NCBI GenBank assembly: GCA_002344135.1
Contig: DDTO01000004.1
Span: forward strand, 48,473 to 112,472
From: Chthonomonas sp. UBA2362
GTDB taxonomy: Bacteria; Armatimonadota; Fimbriimonadia; Fimbriimonadales; Fimbriimonadaceae
Length of the DNA: 64,000 nt
Direction: 5' to 3'
This document shows positions 1 through 8,507 of the stretch, piece after piece. Under the pieces are notes generated by a model. The model ran no database searches, was not told the origin of the DNA, and worked only from the letters and a program-made list of their open reading frames with translations. Each line of letters opens with the position of its first letter. Positions within the stretch are counted from its first letter, which is position 1. Both the position numbers and the translations under genes were made by a program.

Positions 1-30
1 GTTAGCACGAGGGGGAGACCGGAAGCCGAT

Positions 31-1641
31 CTAGTGGTGGTGGTGTCCGGCGTGGCCCTGATCTTCTTCCTGCGGAATCTCGGCGACCGCCGCCTCGGTG
101 ATGAGGAGGAGGCCGCTGATCGAAGCCGCATTCTGGATGCAGGCCCGCACGACCTTCGTGGGGTCGACGATGCCGGCCTTCATGAGGTCTTCGTAGGCAA
201 GGGTGGCTGCGTTAAAGCCGAGGCCCTTGGTGTCGGTCTTGATCTTCTCGACCACGACGCTCCCTTCGACCCCGCAGTTCTCGGCGATGCACCGCAGAGG
301 AGCCTCGATGGCGCGGCGGATGATCTCCACGCCGATCCGCTCGTCTTCGGTCGCCTTGACCTTATCGAGGGTCTTTGCCGCTCGGATAAGGGCCACGCCG
401 CCACCGGGCACGATTCCTTCTTCGAGGGCCGCGCGGGTCGCCGCAAGGGCATCCTCGATTCGGGCCTTCTTCTCTTTGAGGGCGGTCTCGGTCGGGGCGC
501 CGACCTTCAGAACGGCGACGCCGCCCTGAAGCTTGGCCAGCCGCTCTTGGAGCTTCTCCTTGTCGTAGATGGAGTCGGTCTTGGTGATCTGAGCCTTGAT
601 CTGGTTGATGCGCCCGTCGATCTCCTTCTTGGTGCCCTTGCCGCCCACGATGGTCGTCGTTTCCTTCGTGATGACGATCTTGCGACAGGTGCCGAGCATA
701 TCGACACCGACGTTCTCGAGGCTCGTGCCGAGCTCTTCGGAGATGAACTTGCCGCCGGTGAGGATCGCCATGTCCTCCATCATCGCCTTTCGGCGGTCAC
801 CGAATCCGGGAGCCTTGACCGCGGCCACCGGGAGGCCGCCACGGATGCGGTTGAGGACCAGGGTCGCCAGGCACTCGTTCTCGACGTCTTCGGCGATGAT
901 CACGAGCGGTCGTCCGGTTCGAAGCACCTTTTCGAGGAGCGGGATGAGGTCCTGGACATTGCCGATCTTCTTCTCGTAATAGAGGATCGCCGGCTCCTCG
1001 TAGACCGCTTCCATTCGCGTGGCGTCGGTCACGAAGTAGGGGCTCATGTAGCCCTTGTCGAACTGCAGGCCATCTACGAACTCTTGAATCGTTTCCGTGC
1101 TCTTCGACTCCTCGACCGTAACGACGCCGTCCTTGCCGACCTTATCGATCACGTCGGCCACGAGTTCACCGATCTCTGCGTCCTTGGCGGAGATCGTCGC
1201 GACTTGTTTCATCCCCGGCTTGCCCTTAACGGGCGTGGACATTTTTTGCAGTTCGCCGACGATAGAGTTAACGGCCTTGTCGATCCCGGCCTTGATCTGC
1301 GTGGGGTTGCTGCCAGCCGCGACGTTGCGGCTACCATCGCGGAAGATCGCTTGAGCCAACACCACGCTGGTGGTCGTGCCGTCGCCTGCGAGATCGTTGG
1401 TCTTGCTGCTGACTTCGCGAATGAGCTGGGCGCCCATGTTCTCGAAGCGGTTCTCGACTTCGATCTCCTTGGCGATGGTGACGCCATCGTTGATCACGCT
1501 GGGGCTGCCGAACTTCTTTTCAAGCACCACGTTGCGGCCTCGCGGGCCGAGGGTGACCTTGACCGCGTTGGCGAGCTTGTCCACGCCACTCTCGAGGAGC
1601 TTGCGGGCTTCGTCTTTGTATTTGAGATCTTTGGCTGCCAT
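31..1641 (-). CDS. groL: Chaperonin GroEL (60 kDa)
   Basis: This is the large chaperonin subunit: an ATP-driven double-ring folding chamber in the cytosol that works with the GroES cap encoded just upstream. The 536 residues align with the family from the first residue (AAKDLKYKDEARKLL) through the ATP-site motif DLAGDGTTTS near residue 85 and the VPGGGVALIRA motif near residue 410. The usual Gly-Met-rich C-terminal tail is replaced by a short His-rich end (GHAGHHHH). The start lies 3 bp after the groES stop, so the two genes are one operon, probably under the CIRCE element further upstream. Confidence 0.98.
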   Translation of the reverse strand: MAAKDLKYKDEARKLLESGVDKLANAVKVTLGPRGRNVVLEKKFGSPSVINDGVTIAKEIEVENRFENMGAQLIREVSSKTNDLAGDGTTTSVVLAQAIFRDGSRNVAAGSNPTQIKAGIDKAVNSIVGELQKMSTPVKGKPGMKQVATISAKDAEIGELVADVIDKVGKDGVVTVEESKSTETIQEFVDGLQFDKGYMSPYFVTDATRMEAVYEEPAILYYEKKIGNVQDLIPLLEKVLRTGRPLVIIAEDVENECLATLVLNRIRGGLPVAAVKAPGFGDRRKAMMEDMAILTGGKFISEELGTSLENVGVDMLGTCRKIVITKETTTIVGGKGTKKEIDGRINQIKAQITKTDSIYDKEKLQERLAKLQGGVAVLKVGAPTETALKEKKARIEDALAATRAALEEGIVPGGGVALIRAAKTLDKVKATEDERIGVEIIRRAIEAPLRCIAENCGVEGSVVVEKIKTDTKGLGFNAATLAYEDLMKAGIVDPTKVVRACIQNAASISGLLLITEAAVAEIPQEEDQGHAGHHHH

Positions 1642-1644
1642 GGT

Positions 1645-2118
1645 TTACTTCTTGCCGCCCTTTACGGTGGTCTTCTTGGAGGCAGGCTTCATCGCGCTCT
1701 TCATCGGAGGCTTCTTGCCAGCAGGCTTCGACGTGGCCTTGGCGGCGGGCTTCTTCGCAGACGGCTTCTTCGCTGCGGGCTTGGGAGCGGCCTTGGTCGT
1801 GTTGACGACAGCCTTCGCGGTTCGGGGCTCGCCAGAAACGATCGCGAGCACGTCCTCGGCGCGGAGGATCACGTAATCCTTGCCGCCCACCGTCACTTCG
1901 GTTCCGCTGTACTTGCCGTAGAGGACAACCTCGCCGACCTTGATGCCGGTATCGGCCTTCTTGCCGCTGTCGAGCGTTTTGCCCGGGCCCACGGCGAGGA
2001 CCGTTCCGCGCTGGGGCTTCTCTTGGGCGCTGTCGGGGAGGATGATGCCGCCGCTGCTGACTTCTTCTTTCTTGGCGGCCTCGACGACGATTCGATCGTG
2101 CAGAGGGGTGATTTTCAT
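1645..2118 (-). CDS. groS: Co-chaperonin GroES with a basic C-terminal extension
   Basis: This is the 10-kDa co-chaperonin that caps GroEL. Residues 1-96 form a complete GroES domain (MKITPLHDRI, the mobile loop with SSGGIILPDS, and the C-terminal strand YVILRAEDVLAIV). The start at 2118 is chosen because it gives the canonical N-terminus and has GGAG about 8 nt upstream; the open frame continues further up but without family similarity. The family is usually 95-100 residues. Here about 60 more follow, almost wholly Lys, Ala, Pro, Ser and Thr in AAKKP-type repeats, like histone H1 or AlgP tails. The tail is in frame and ends just before groEL. Its function is unknown. Confidence 0.95.
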   Translation of the reverse strand: MKITPLHDRIVVEAAKKEEVSSGGIILPDSAQEKPQRGTVLAVGPGKTLDSGKKADTGIKVGEVVLYGKYSGTEVTVGGKDYVILRAEDVLAIVSGEPRTAKAVVNTTKAAPKPAAKKPSAKKPAAKATSKPAGKKPPMKSAMKPASKKTTVKGGKK

Positions 2119-2179
2119 GATGGGTACTCCGTTCACTGGATCGGTCCGGCGGTCAGAAGAGCGCACTGGTCCGAGATGA

Positions 2180-2206
2180 TTAGCAGTATACCGCCGAGAG
2201 TGCTAA
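2180..2206 (-). promoter_or_regulatory. CIRCE element (HrcA operator) upstream of groES-groEL
   Basis: An inverted repeat with the CIRCE layout 9-N9-9 is visible. On the minus strand the left arm is TTAGCACTC, an exact consensus match, followed by a 9-nt spacer and the right arm TACTGCTAA (consensus GAGTGCTAA, two mismatches). It lies 62 bp upstream of the groES start. A possible -10 box TATACT (plus positions 2185-2190) overlaps its right arm, and a weak -35 TTGCGT lies 19 bp upstream of it. HrcA binding here would block transcription. HrcA itself is not in the window. Confidence 0.9.
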
Positions 2207-2225
2207 TGAACGCAAGAGTACGAGC

Positions 2226-3443
2226 CTAATCGTCGCCCGCCGTTCCGAACGAAGAGGAGAGTATCGCGAAGTCGCCGATATCGATCGTCTGATCTTCGTC
2301 GAGGTCGGCACCAGGCAGATAATGCGGATCGCCGAGGGAAGCGCCGAAAGCCGAGGACAGCAGAGCATAGTCCCCGATCGCAACCTCGTTGTCGCCGTCC
2401 ACGTCGCCGTTCACGAGGACCAAGTGAGCCTCTGCGACGTCACCCACGCTCGTGTCGATCGTGATGGTGCGGCGCAGCCAGTGCGTCCGTTTCAGGGAGA
2501 GGCTCAGCGCACCGGGGGGAGCAGTCAGTCGATACGACCCGTCGGCTGCCAGGTCGGCCTCCCTCTCGATTACGGCCGCGCCGCTCGCGATTTGGAAGGC
2601 AATGCGAGGCGGCAAGATCGCGCCCGTTGCGAGGCCGTCGAAGTCGATCACACCAGTCACGAGCCGGACGTTTGAAATGATCTCATCGAAGATCACCTGA
2701 TAGCCCGCATCCCTGGGGTGCACGTCGTCCTGGCCGATCCATGTCAGCTCGATCTCACGGCCAACGAACGGCGCATCGGTCGCGACGTATCGACCGCTGA
2801 ACTGGAGCGCACGCGCCCGAATCACCGCATTCAATCGTGGGATGGCGTAGGTCGCGATCGGATGTTCGGGGCGGCTCGGAGGGTAGGGATTGTAGTACCC
2901 GGGCATGAGGAGGATCGAGCCCGGCAGCCGTTGGCGGATCGCCGTCAGCGAAGTGACGAGTCGGGCGTCGGCGGCTTGGATCGCCTGGTCCGCTTGCTGC
3001 ATCTGCGTCGTGAGCGATTGGGCAAGGAACGCGGCATCGAGCATTTCGAGAAGGTCGTTCGCGCCGAGAGCAAAAGTGACGTAGGGAATCTGCCGGCCGC
3101 TGCCCAGAACCGCGGTGATCGTAGAGTCGACCTTGGATCGCTGGCTCGGGCGAAAGAGGATCGGATAGTTCGAATTGAGCAACCCCCCGATCTCGCTGGT
3201 GTCGAAGTAGCTGGCCGTGCTCTCGCCCGGAATCGCCAGATTGCTCAGTTGGGGCCGCGTACCGTACTGCGAGCCCAGCCAGTCCGCGAAGAGCCGGACG
3301 AAGCCCTTGTCGCCGGGCGAGCGCGTGAGGTCGTTCGGCTGGTAGCCCCAGCTCACCGAATCGCCGACACAAAGAAGGGTTCGGTTCTGGCCGCATGCCA
3401 AAGCGGCGAGGGCGAAAAGAAGGAGTGCGAAGGTGCGGCGCAT
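2226..3443 (-). CDS. Secreted SGNH/GDSL hydrolase with C-terminal dockerin-like repeats
   Basis: This is an exported esterase-type hydrolase. An N-terminal signal peptide (RRTFALLLFALAALA) is followed by the SGNH catalytic blocks: GDSV at residues 27-30 (nucleophile Ser), GAND at 127-130, and DDVH at 239-242 (Asp and His of the catalytic site). Residues about 262-340 form a beta-type module ending with HWLRR at 321-325. Residues 345-405 carry two dockerin-like calcium-binding repeats (GDVDGDNEVAIGDY and LDEDQTIDIGDF). The same tail occurs on three other proteins in this window. The substrate cannot be told from sequence. It lies upstream of groES in the same direction but 107 bp away, with its own regulatory gap between. 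Confidence 0.85.
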   Translation of the reverse strand: MRRTFALLLFALAALACGQNRTLLCVGDSVSWGYQPNDLTRSPGDKGFVRLFADWLGSQYGTRPQLSNLAIPGESTASYFDTSEIGGLLNSNYPILFRPSQRSKVDSTITAVLGSGRQIPYVTFALGANDLLEMLDAAFLAQSLTTQMQQADQAIQAADARLVTSLTAIRQRLPGSILLMPGYYNPYPPSRPEHPIATYAIPRLNAVIRARALQFSGRYVATDAPFVGREIELTWIGQDDVHPRDAGYQVIFDEIISNVRLVTGVIDFDGLATGAILPPRIAFQIASGAAVIEREADLAADGSYRLTAPPGALSLSLKRTHWLRRTITIDTSVGDVAEAHLVLVNGDVDGDNEVAIGDYALLSSAFGASLGDPHYLPGADLDEDQTIDIGDFAILSSSFGTAGDD

Positions 3444-3578
3444 GCGTATTCCATGATACGCGGCTTCGCGGCGGCCAGAAGTCCTAGGACTCCGTGAATT
3501 CTTCTTGGAATTCGCCCGGAACTGGGCGATAATGGAAGCGTCAGAAGAATTGGCATCCCGTTTGCGGGAGCAAGAAAC

Positions 3579-4154
3579 ATGATCGATCGAGTGGGTGGTT
3601 TCGTCGCGTTGACGCTGGTCCTAGCCGGCGCGGCTTTTGCTGGACCTGGCAACGAGGCCTTCGGGCCTGCCCAGGCGGCGGCCGACGTGCTTCGGACTGC
3701 CGCTGGAACGGACGCCTGCTTCCTTCCTGCGGGAATGGTCCGAGAGTCGGGCAGCCCGGACAACCTCGCCTCGATTCTCCAGTATCCCACCGACGAGCTC
3801 GCGGTGGTCGAACTCAAGGGCGCCCAAATCAGGGCCGCGTTGGAGCGCTCGGTCTCTCTCTATCCGTCGAGCAGCACCGGGTTTCTGCAACTGTCCGGCG
3901 TCGAAGTAACTTTCTCGCGTTCCGCACCGGTGGATAAGCGGATCACCGCGGTGACGGTCGCCGGCGCCCGCCTCGACGACGCGCGCACCTACTCGGTTTC
4001 CATGCCGGTCTCGTTGGCACGCGGCGGGTATGGCTACTTCAAGATTTGGGATAAAAACCAGATCACGCGAACCTTGGAGAACGCGACGCTCGAGTCGTTG
4101 CTCAAGGGCAGGCGCGCCACGGACTCGTCCTCGCGCTGGACGATCCAGAACTAG
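3579..4154 (+). CDS. Secreted 5'-nucleotidase C-terminal-domain-like protein
   Basis: This small exported protein has a signal peptide (FVALTLVLAGAAFA). The remaining roughly 170 residues resemble the C-terminal substrate-recognition domain of bacterial 5'-nucleotidases: GxPDNLASILQYPTDELAVVELKGAQIRA, then a STGFLQLSGV strand and TYSVSMPVSLARGGYGYF. The metallophosphatase domain that carries catalysis in full-length enzymes is absent, so this is either a stand-alone binding domain or a partner for an enzyme encoded elsewhere. GGGAG lies about 9 nt upstream of the start. The gene stands alone, divergent from the SGNH hydrolase and convergent with the STAND-like gene. Confidence 0.7.
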   Translation: MIDRVGGFVALTLVLAGAAFAGPGNEAFGPAQAAADVLRTAAGTDACFLPAGMVRESGSPDNLASILQYPTDELAVVELKGAQIRAALERSVSLYPSSSTGFLQLSGVEVTFSRSAPVDKRITAVTVAGARLDDARTYSVSMPVSLARGGYGYFKIWDKNQITRTLENATLESLLKGRRATDSSSRWTIQN

Positions 4155-4233
4155 ATTTCCGCCGTACATCAGTGCCGAAACTTCTCATCGCACGTGGCGC
4201 GGCGTTACACCAGCCCAGAATGCGATTGCCCCA

Positions 4234-7053
4234 TTAGACGCCTTCGAACTCCGGAGGCAAATTCACGCCCAGTTCACGGCATACCTGCACGCACCGCCGC
4301 ACCAGATCCGAGGCGATCGTCGCCGGCCCCTCGGCGTTGGACTGATGGAAGTCCCAAAGCACTTCCAGTGCTCGCTCGAGTGCGTCGTTTGCATGGACGG
4401 TTGAACGAGAAACCTCGGCCAGCGATGCTTGAGCCAGTACCAAGTTGCCTTGGACCTGAGCCCAGAGCGCTGGCAGTGTCTCTCGCGTATAGACTTCGAG
4501 TGCTAAGTGGTGAGCCACTACGGCATCGTGAAGGAGAGCCGCCTCGGCCCTGAGTTCGCCGAGAGCCCGGAGTGCCAGCCCCAGATTGTTCTGCGTCCCC
4601 GCCCAGCCGACGGGGAGCAGCTCACGAATGTAAACCTCGAGAGCTTCGCGGTAGGCCATCGCCGCCTCTCGCAGAAGATCCTCTTGTCCTGTCATGTGAC
4701 CAAGCGCCACGAGAGTGCTTCCCAAATTGCAGAGAGTTCCGGCCCAGTCGCGCGGAAGGGCTTCGCGAGTGTGGACTTCTAGAGCCGACCGAAATGCCGT
4801 CACGGCTTCGCGCAAGTAGCCTTCTTGTCGCGTTTGCCGCCCGAGGGTATCGAGGACGCAGCCCAGGCCGTTTTGTACTCGTGCCCATTCTGCCGGCAGG
4901 GCGTCACGAGTGTAAATCTCGAGCGCCGATCGGTACGCCTCCACGGCCTGGTGCAAGTGACGTTCCTCTCCCGTCATCTGCCCGAGGGTCTCGAGCGCGA
5001 TCCCGAGGCTGCCCTGGCTTCCCGCCCAAGCGGTCGGCAGGTTCTCACGTGTATGGACTTCGAGCGCGGCGCGGAGGGCCGAGACCGCTTCGCGTAGGAA
5101 CCGCTCCTCGCCCCCGCGCTCTCCCATAGTCACGAGAACGTTGCCCAAGTTGTGCTGGGTCATGGACCATTCCGCCGGAAGGGCGTCGCGGCTATGAACT
5201 TCGAGCGCCGATCGGTATGCCGTCACTGACTCATGCAAGTACCGCTCTTCTCCAGTGAGCCGCCCGATGGCTTGCAGGGCGTTTCCCAAGTTGTTTTGCG
5301 CCGTGCCCCATTCCGCCCGGAGCGCACCAGTGTCGAACAGTTCGAGCGCTGAACGGTACGCTGCCACGGCCTCGCACAGGTACTCCACTGGATCGCCCAT
5401 TGCTTGTTGTTGGAGTTCATCCGCCCACGCGCACAGGTACACGGCTCGGTCTTCCTGCGCGACCTCCGGCGACCCCAGCGGCGGGTCCCATAGCCATTCC
5501 CGCGCGACCTCGATAAGCGCGCTTTGGTCGGCACTTCGGAGGTTCTGCCTCGCGGTTTCCGTTTCCTCGGACCACGCTGTCCACGCTTCCGAAGGGTCCA
5601 AGGCGTATCGGTGCAGCCACCATCGCCGTTCCGCAGCATCCAACGACGAGCTGGACCGCGTCGACCAATAGTCACGCCACTCCCTATGCCGCCTGAAGGT
5701 ATCCGATTGCTCGCTGGTCGCTGTGAGGGCCCGACGCATGGCGGAATGGAGAGTGAAACCTCCCGCAACCGGTTGAACGAAGCTGAACTGGAGCAGCCAC
5801 GCCAGGAGGCCCTTCGCTGCCTCGGGCTGGCCGGCAACGTCGAATGCGAACGCCGCGGCATCTTCGTCCCAGACCGGAGTGAGCGCGAGCCGGCACATTC
5901 GCCCCGCATCCCCTGAGCCTCGTTTCTCGACCTGCTTGAGGAATCGGAGGGCCAGCGCCGCATGGGGCTCCATGCTCTTCCAATCCGACTCGGTTACCGG
6001 CAACTCGCGCGCGACGGAGAGCATATCGCAGAGCAGGCCCAGAGAGAACACGTGATACCGTGGGGGAACGCTGGCTTCGCGTGCTTCGGGCAAGATTTCT
6101 TGGACGGCGGCTTCCGAAAGCTGTCGCTTCTCGACGATATAGCGTCGTGCATCACCCTCGAGGAATCCGGACAACGCAACTCGTCGAAGGTGTCCGACGG
6201 GCGCGGGGAGGTCGACCTGGTTTTGTCCGAAGCAAGCGAAAAGCAAGCGAGGCTGCGAGCCGTCGGCCGCGTCGTGGCACGCGGCGTAGAGGTCGTAGAT
6301 CCATTGATGAGCTGTGCGATGTTCGTGCTCGCTCGCGTCGGCGGGAACGGCGTGTTCGAGGGAATCGACGAGTACGACGGCCTTGGCGGCTCTGCCCGGC
6401 CTAGGATCGTGGCTCCGCAGTTCTCGGGCAAACCTGTCGAACATCCCAATCTTGATCTCATTAATCTCCATTTGGTTGAGCCGATCGAGATCCGCTCTTC
6501 CCTGATCGGTTCGCAGATACCGCTGGAGTTGGTCTCGATGTTGCCGAAGCTTCTTCGCTCCGTGCCGGATCATCGCCATGAGGAATCCGCCGACGCTAAT
6601 GCTGACTTGCTCCGAAAGGGCTGTGAGAAACGCGTCGACGCCAGAGCCGACGGCTTCGGTCCCAAGTTCCCGCGCCAGTTCTGCGCCATCCACCTGAGAG
6701 CGAGCCTCTTGCATGGCGAGGACGAGCGCCGCCAACTGTAATCTCGGTGCCGCCATATCGAGCTCAGCGGCCAACCGCACCGCCACCGCTGCGCGGTCGA
6801 TTCTCGGCTCCCCACCGCGACTCGGATCGAGTTCGATGGAGAGAAACGGTACGTCGGCCGTTCGGCACAACTCACCGAAATAGCGATGGAGGAAGGTCTT
6901 GCCGCTGCCGGGCACTCCCGTGACGAGTTGAATCGGAAGGGGATCTCCGATCGAAGCGGCAAGCAATTTCCTCCACTCTCGAAGCTCCTCATCCCGGTTC
7001 GTAAACAGGACCTTGAACTCGGGCATTTGTGCAGCAGAAGGCCCAAAGAGCAT
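4234..7053 (-). CDS. STAND-like NTPase with tandem 47-residue TPR-like repeats
   Basis: This large soluble protein of about 939 residues begins with a FTNRDEELREW segment typical of AAA/STAND ATPases. A Walker A motif GVPGSGKT follows at about residues 46-53, and a Walker B-like KAVVLVDSLEHA at about 224-235. The C-terminal third holds seven near-identical helical repeats. Their conserved Trp residues sit exactly 47 residues apart (about 582 to 864), with the pattern LPxxWAxxQxxLGxxL then ExxLxxAVxAYRxALEVHTR. STAND proteins with such sensors act as signal switches, and some are anti-phage defence proteins; which applies here is unknown. The start is uncertain: 7155, 7053 and 7026 are in frame and none has a good ribosome site. 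No effector domain is recognised and no neighbour is obviously linked. Confidence 0.75.
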   Translation of the reverse strand: MLFGPSAAQMPEFKVLFTNRDEELREWRKLLAASIGDPLPIQLVTGVPGSGKTFLHRYFGELCRTADVPFLSIELDPSRGGEPRIDRAAVAVRLAAELDMAAPRLQLAALVLAMQEARSQVDGAELARELGTEAVGSGVDAFLTALSEQVSISVGGFLMAMIRHGAKKLRQHRDQLQRYLRTDQGRADLDRLNQMEINEIKIGMFDRFARELRSHDPRPGRAAKAVVLVDSLEHAVPADASEHEHRTAHQWIYDLYAACHDAADGSQPRLLFACFGQNQVDLPAPVGHLRRVALSGFLEGDARRYIVEKRQLSEAAVQEILPEAREASVPPRYHVFSLGLLCDMLSVARELPVTESDWKSMEPHAALALRFLKQVEKRGSGDAGRMCRLALTPVWDEDAAAFAFDVAGQPEAAKGLLAWLLQFSFVQPVAGGFTLHSAMRRALTATSEQSDTFRRHREWRDYWSTRSSSSLDAAERRWWLHRYALDPSEAWTAWSEETETARQNLRSADQSALIEVAREWLWDPPLGSPEVAQEDRAVYLCAWADELQQQAMGDPVEYLCEAVAAYRSALELFDTGALRAEWGTAQNNLGNALQAIGRLTGEERYLHESVTAYRSALEVHSRDALPAEWSMTQHNLGNVLVTMGERGGEERFLREAVSALRAALEVHTRENLPTAWAGSQGSLGIALETLGQMTGEERHLHQAVEAYRSALEIYTRDALPAEWARVQNGLGCVLDTLGRQTRQEGYLREAVTAFRSALEVHTREALPRDWAGTLCNLGSTLVALGHMTGQEDLLREAAMAYREALEVYIRELLPVGWAGTQNNLGLALRALGELRAEAALLHDAVVAHHLALEVYTRETLPALWAQVQGNLVLAQASLAEVSRSTVHANDALERALEVLWDFHQSNAEGPATIASDLVRRCVQVCRELGVNLPPEFEGV

Positions 7054-7183
7054 CTTTCGAGTGTACCGAGCGCTGGGCAAGCCACCCGACGAGAACAGGC
7101 TTCCGTGAACGAAGGTGCTGGTGGGGTGACCGCCTCTGGCCGCGCGGACCAGCACGTCGTCGCGGCCACCCGATCGCGCCCGT

Positions 7184-8197
7184 CTAGTCCTCGCCGACCA
7201 GACCGAAGTTGTTCGAGAGGATACTGAAGTCGCCGATATCGACGGCGCCGTCCCCGTTGAGGTCGCCAGGGGCGTTCGCGAAGCCGAAGTTCGCCGAAAG
7301 GATCGCGTAGTCGCCGATCTCGACTTCGTTGTCCCCGTTCACGTCGCCGTTCACGAGGGGCACAGAGAGGGACGCCGACTCGTAACCCAGGGTGACGAAG
7401 CCAGTCCGGCGATGCAGAAAGCGCGGGGAACGGACGCGAATCTGGGCCACTCCCGTCCTCGCGGTCGTGGTCGAAAACGTCCCATTAGGGGATACCGCCA
7501 CCTGCAACGTCTCGACAAGGTCGCCGTTCTGGAAGATGTCGAGTTCGGCGGTCGTGGCCATGGTCCCGTCCCAACCTTCGAGGCCGAGGGTCCCCGCGAT
7601 AACTGAAGGTCCGGTGACGGTAACGTTGCCTTCAATGACAAAGGCCGGGTTCGCGCTGATCGAGGTGTTGTAGCCGGATCGATGGTCGGTCGTGGACGCC
7701 AGGGTGTACGACGTCTGCTGAGAATCGGCGTTTGCCCAATTCATCAGGTTGCCGAAATTGAAGCCGACGTTGCCCGAAAAGTGGATCCAGTAAGTCTGTC
7801 CGAGCGCCAGGCGTATCGGGCTGCCGTAGTTCACTTCATAGCGGTAGAGGAAGTCCGCCCCGACGGAGGTTCCGAATTGTCCAAATCCGCCCCCAAAGGA
7901 TGGATTACCGGGCTGCTCGTTGACGTTCGAGAGCAAGAGCAGGGTGCAAGCCTGCGAACCGAAACTGACGGGCTCCGAGGTCCATTTCGCCCAAACCGTG
8001 ATCTTGTTCACGTCGACGTATCCGTTCGCGCCGGGCACGCGGAACTGCGTCGCCACGAACTGGCGAGGCGGCCCGAAGTCGCTGTAAGTCCAGCCCGCCC
8101 CGGGCACGGCCGGGCGGCTGACGACGATGGCGGCATTGGCGAGGGTCGCTCCCGCCAGAGCGCCGATGAGGGTGAGTGTCTTGGAAAGTGTGTTCAT
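7184..8197 (-). CDS. Secreted beta-rich protein with C-terminal dockerin-like repeats
   Basis: This exported protein of 337 residues has a signal peptide (LTLIGALAGATLANA). An unrecognised domain follows that is rich in aromatic and Gly residues, with GQTYWIHFSGN near residue 145. A beta-type module ends in PRFLHRR at about 258-264. Two dockerin-like repeats close the protein from about residue 279 (GDVNGDNEVEIGDY and GDLNGDGAVDIGDF). These have the DxNxDxxV calcium-ligand spacing expected of dockerin or EF-hand-like loops. AGGA lies about 9 nt before the start. The N-terminal domain has no assignable function; it looks like a surface or extracellular-matrix component. Confidence 0.75.
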   Translation of the reverse strand: MNTLSKTLTLIGALAGATLANAAIVVSRPAVPGAGWTYSDFGPPRQFVATQFRVPGANGYVDVNKITVWAKWTSEPVSFGSQACTLLLLSNVNEQPGNPSFGGGFGQFGTSVGADFLYRYEVNYGSPIRLALGQTYWIHFSGNVGFNFGNLMNWANADSQQTSYTLASTTDHRSGYNTSISANPAFVIEGNVTVTGPSVIAGTLGLEGWDGTMATTAELDIFQNGDLVETLQVAVSPNGTFSTTTARTGVAQIRVRSPRFLHRRTGFVTLGYESASLSVPLVNGDVNGDNEVEIGDYAILSANFGFANAPGDLNGDGAVDIGDFSILSNNFGLVGED

Positions 8198-8507
8198 TTG
8201 GAGTGGTCCTGCCGCATTGCGGTGGCTGGGATGATACGGCCAAGCATGCGCCGGTTAACGCAAGCGAAAGGAGGCATTCATCCGATGTTCAGTAACCGAT
8301 TGACCCAGCCATTGGAGAGCCGAACGGATGGAGGGCGGTATCCTCACCGAAAACCGGCTCCTGATGAAGGCGGCCGCTTGTGACGAGGTTCTGTCAAGTT
8401 GATTCCTATATGGCTCGATCCGCCCCCACTCGGCTTATCCGAAGCCGAGCGCGGCACCACGGGTTCTAGCGCAAAGCTCCACCACCGGAGGGACGACGGA
8501 AGGCCCC
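8198..8507. other. Intergenic stretch between two minus-strand genes
   Basis: There are 310 bp with no credible gene. It must hold the promoter of the dockerin-tagged gene that starts at 8197, but no clear -35/-10 pair stands out. The one structured element is the hairpin at 8429-8449, listed separately. Confidence 0.6.
8429..8449 (-). terminator. Hairpin downstream of hemW
   Basis: A perfect 8-bp inverted repeat (CTCGGCTT and AAGCCGAG) with a 5-nt loop lies about 60 nt after the hemW stop. There is no T-run after it on the minus strand, so intrinsic termination is only a possibility. Confidence 0.4.

Noticed and set aside
34..2229. Plus-strand open frame of 731 codons opposite groEL-groES
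   Set aside because: It is a mirror of the GC-rich groESL codons, has no family similarity and runs through the CIRCE element.
4155..4233. tRNA-like segment after the 5'-nucleotidase-like gene
   Set aside because: No T-arm consensus and no closing acceptor stem could be folded.
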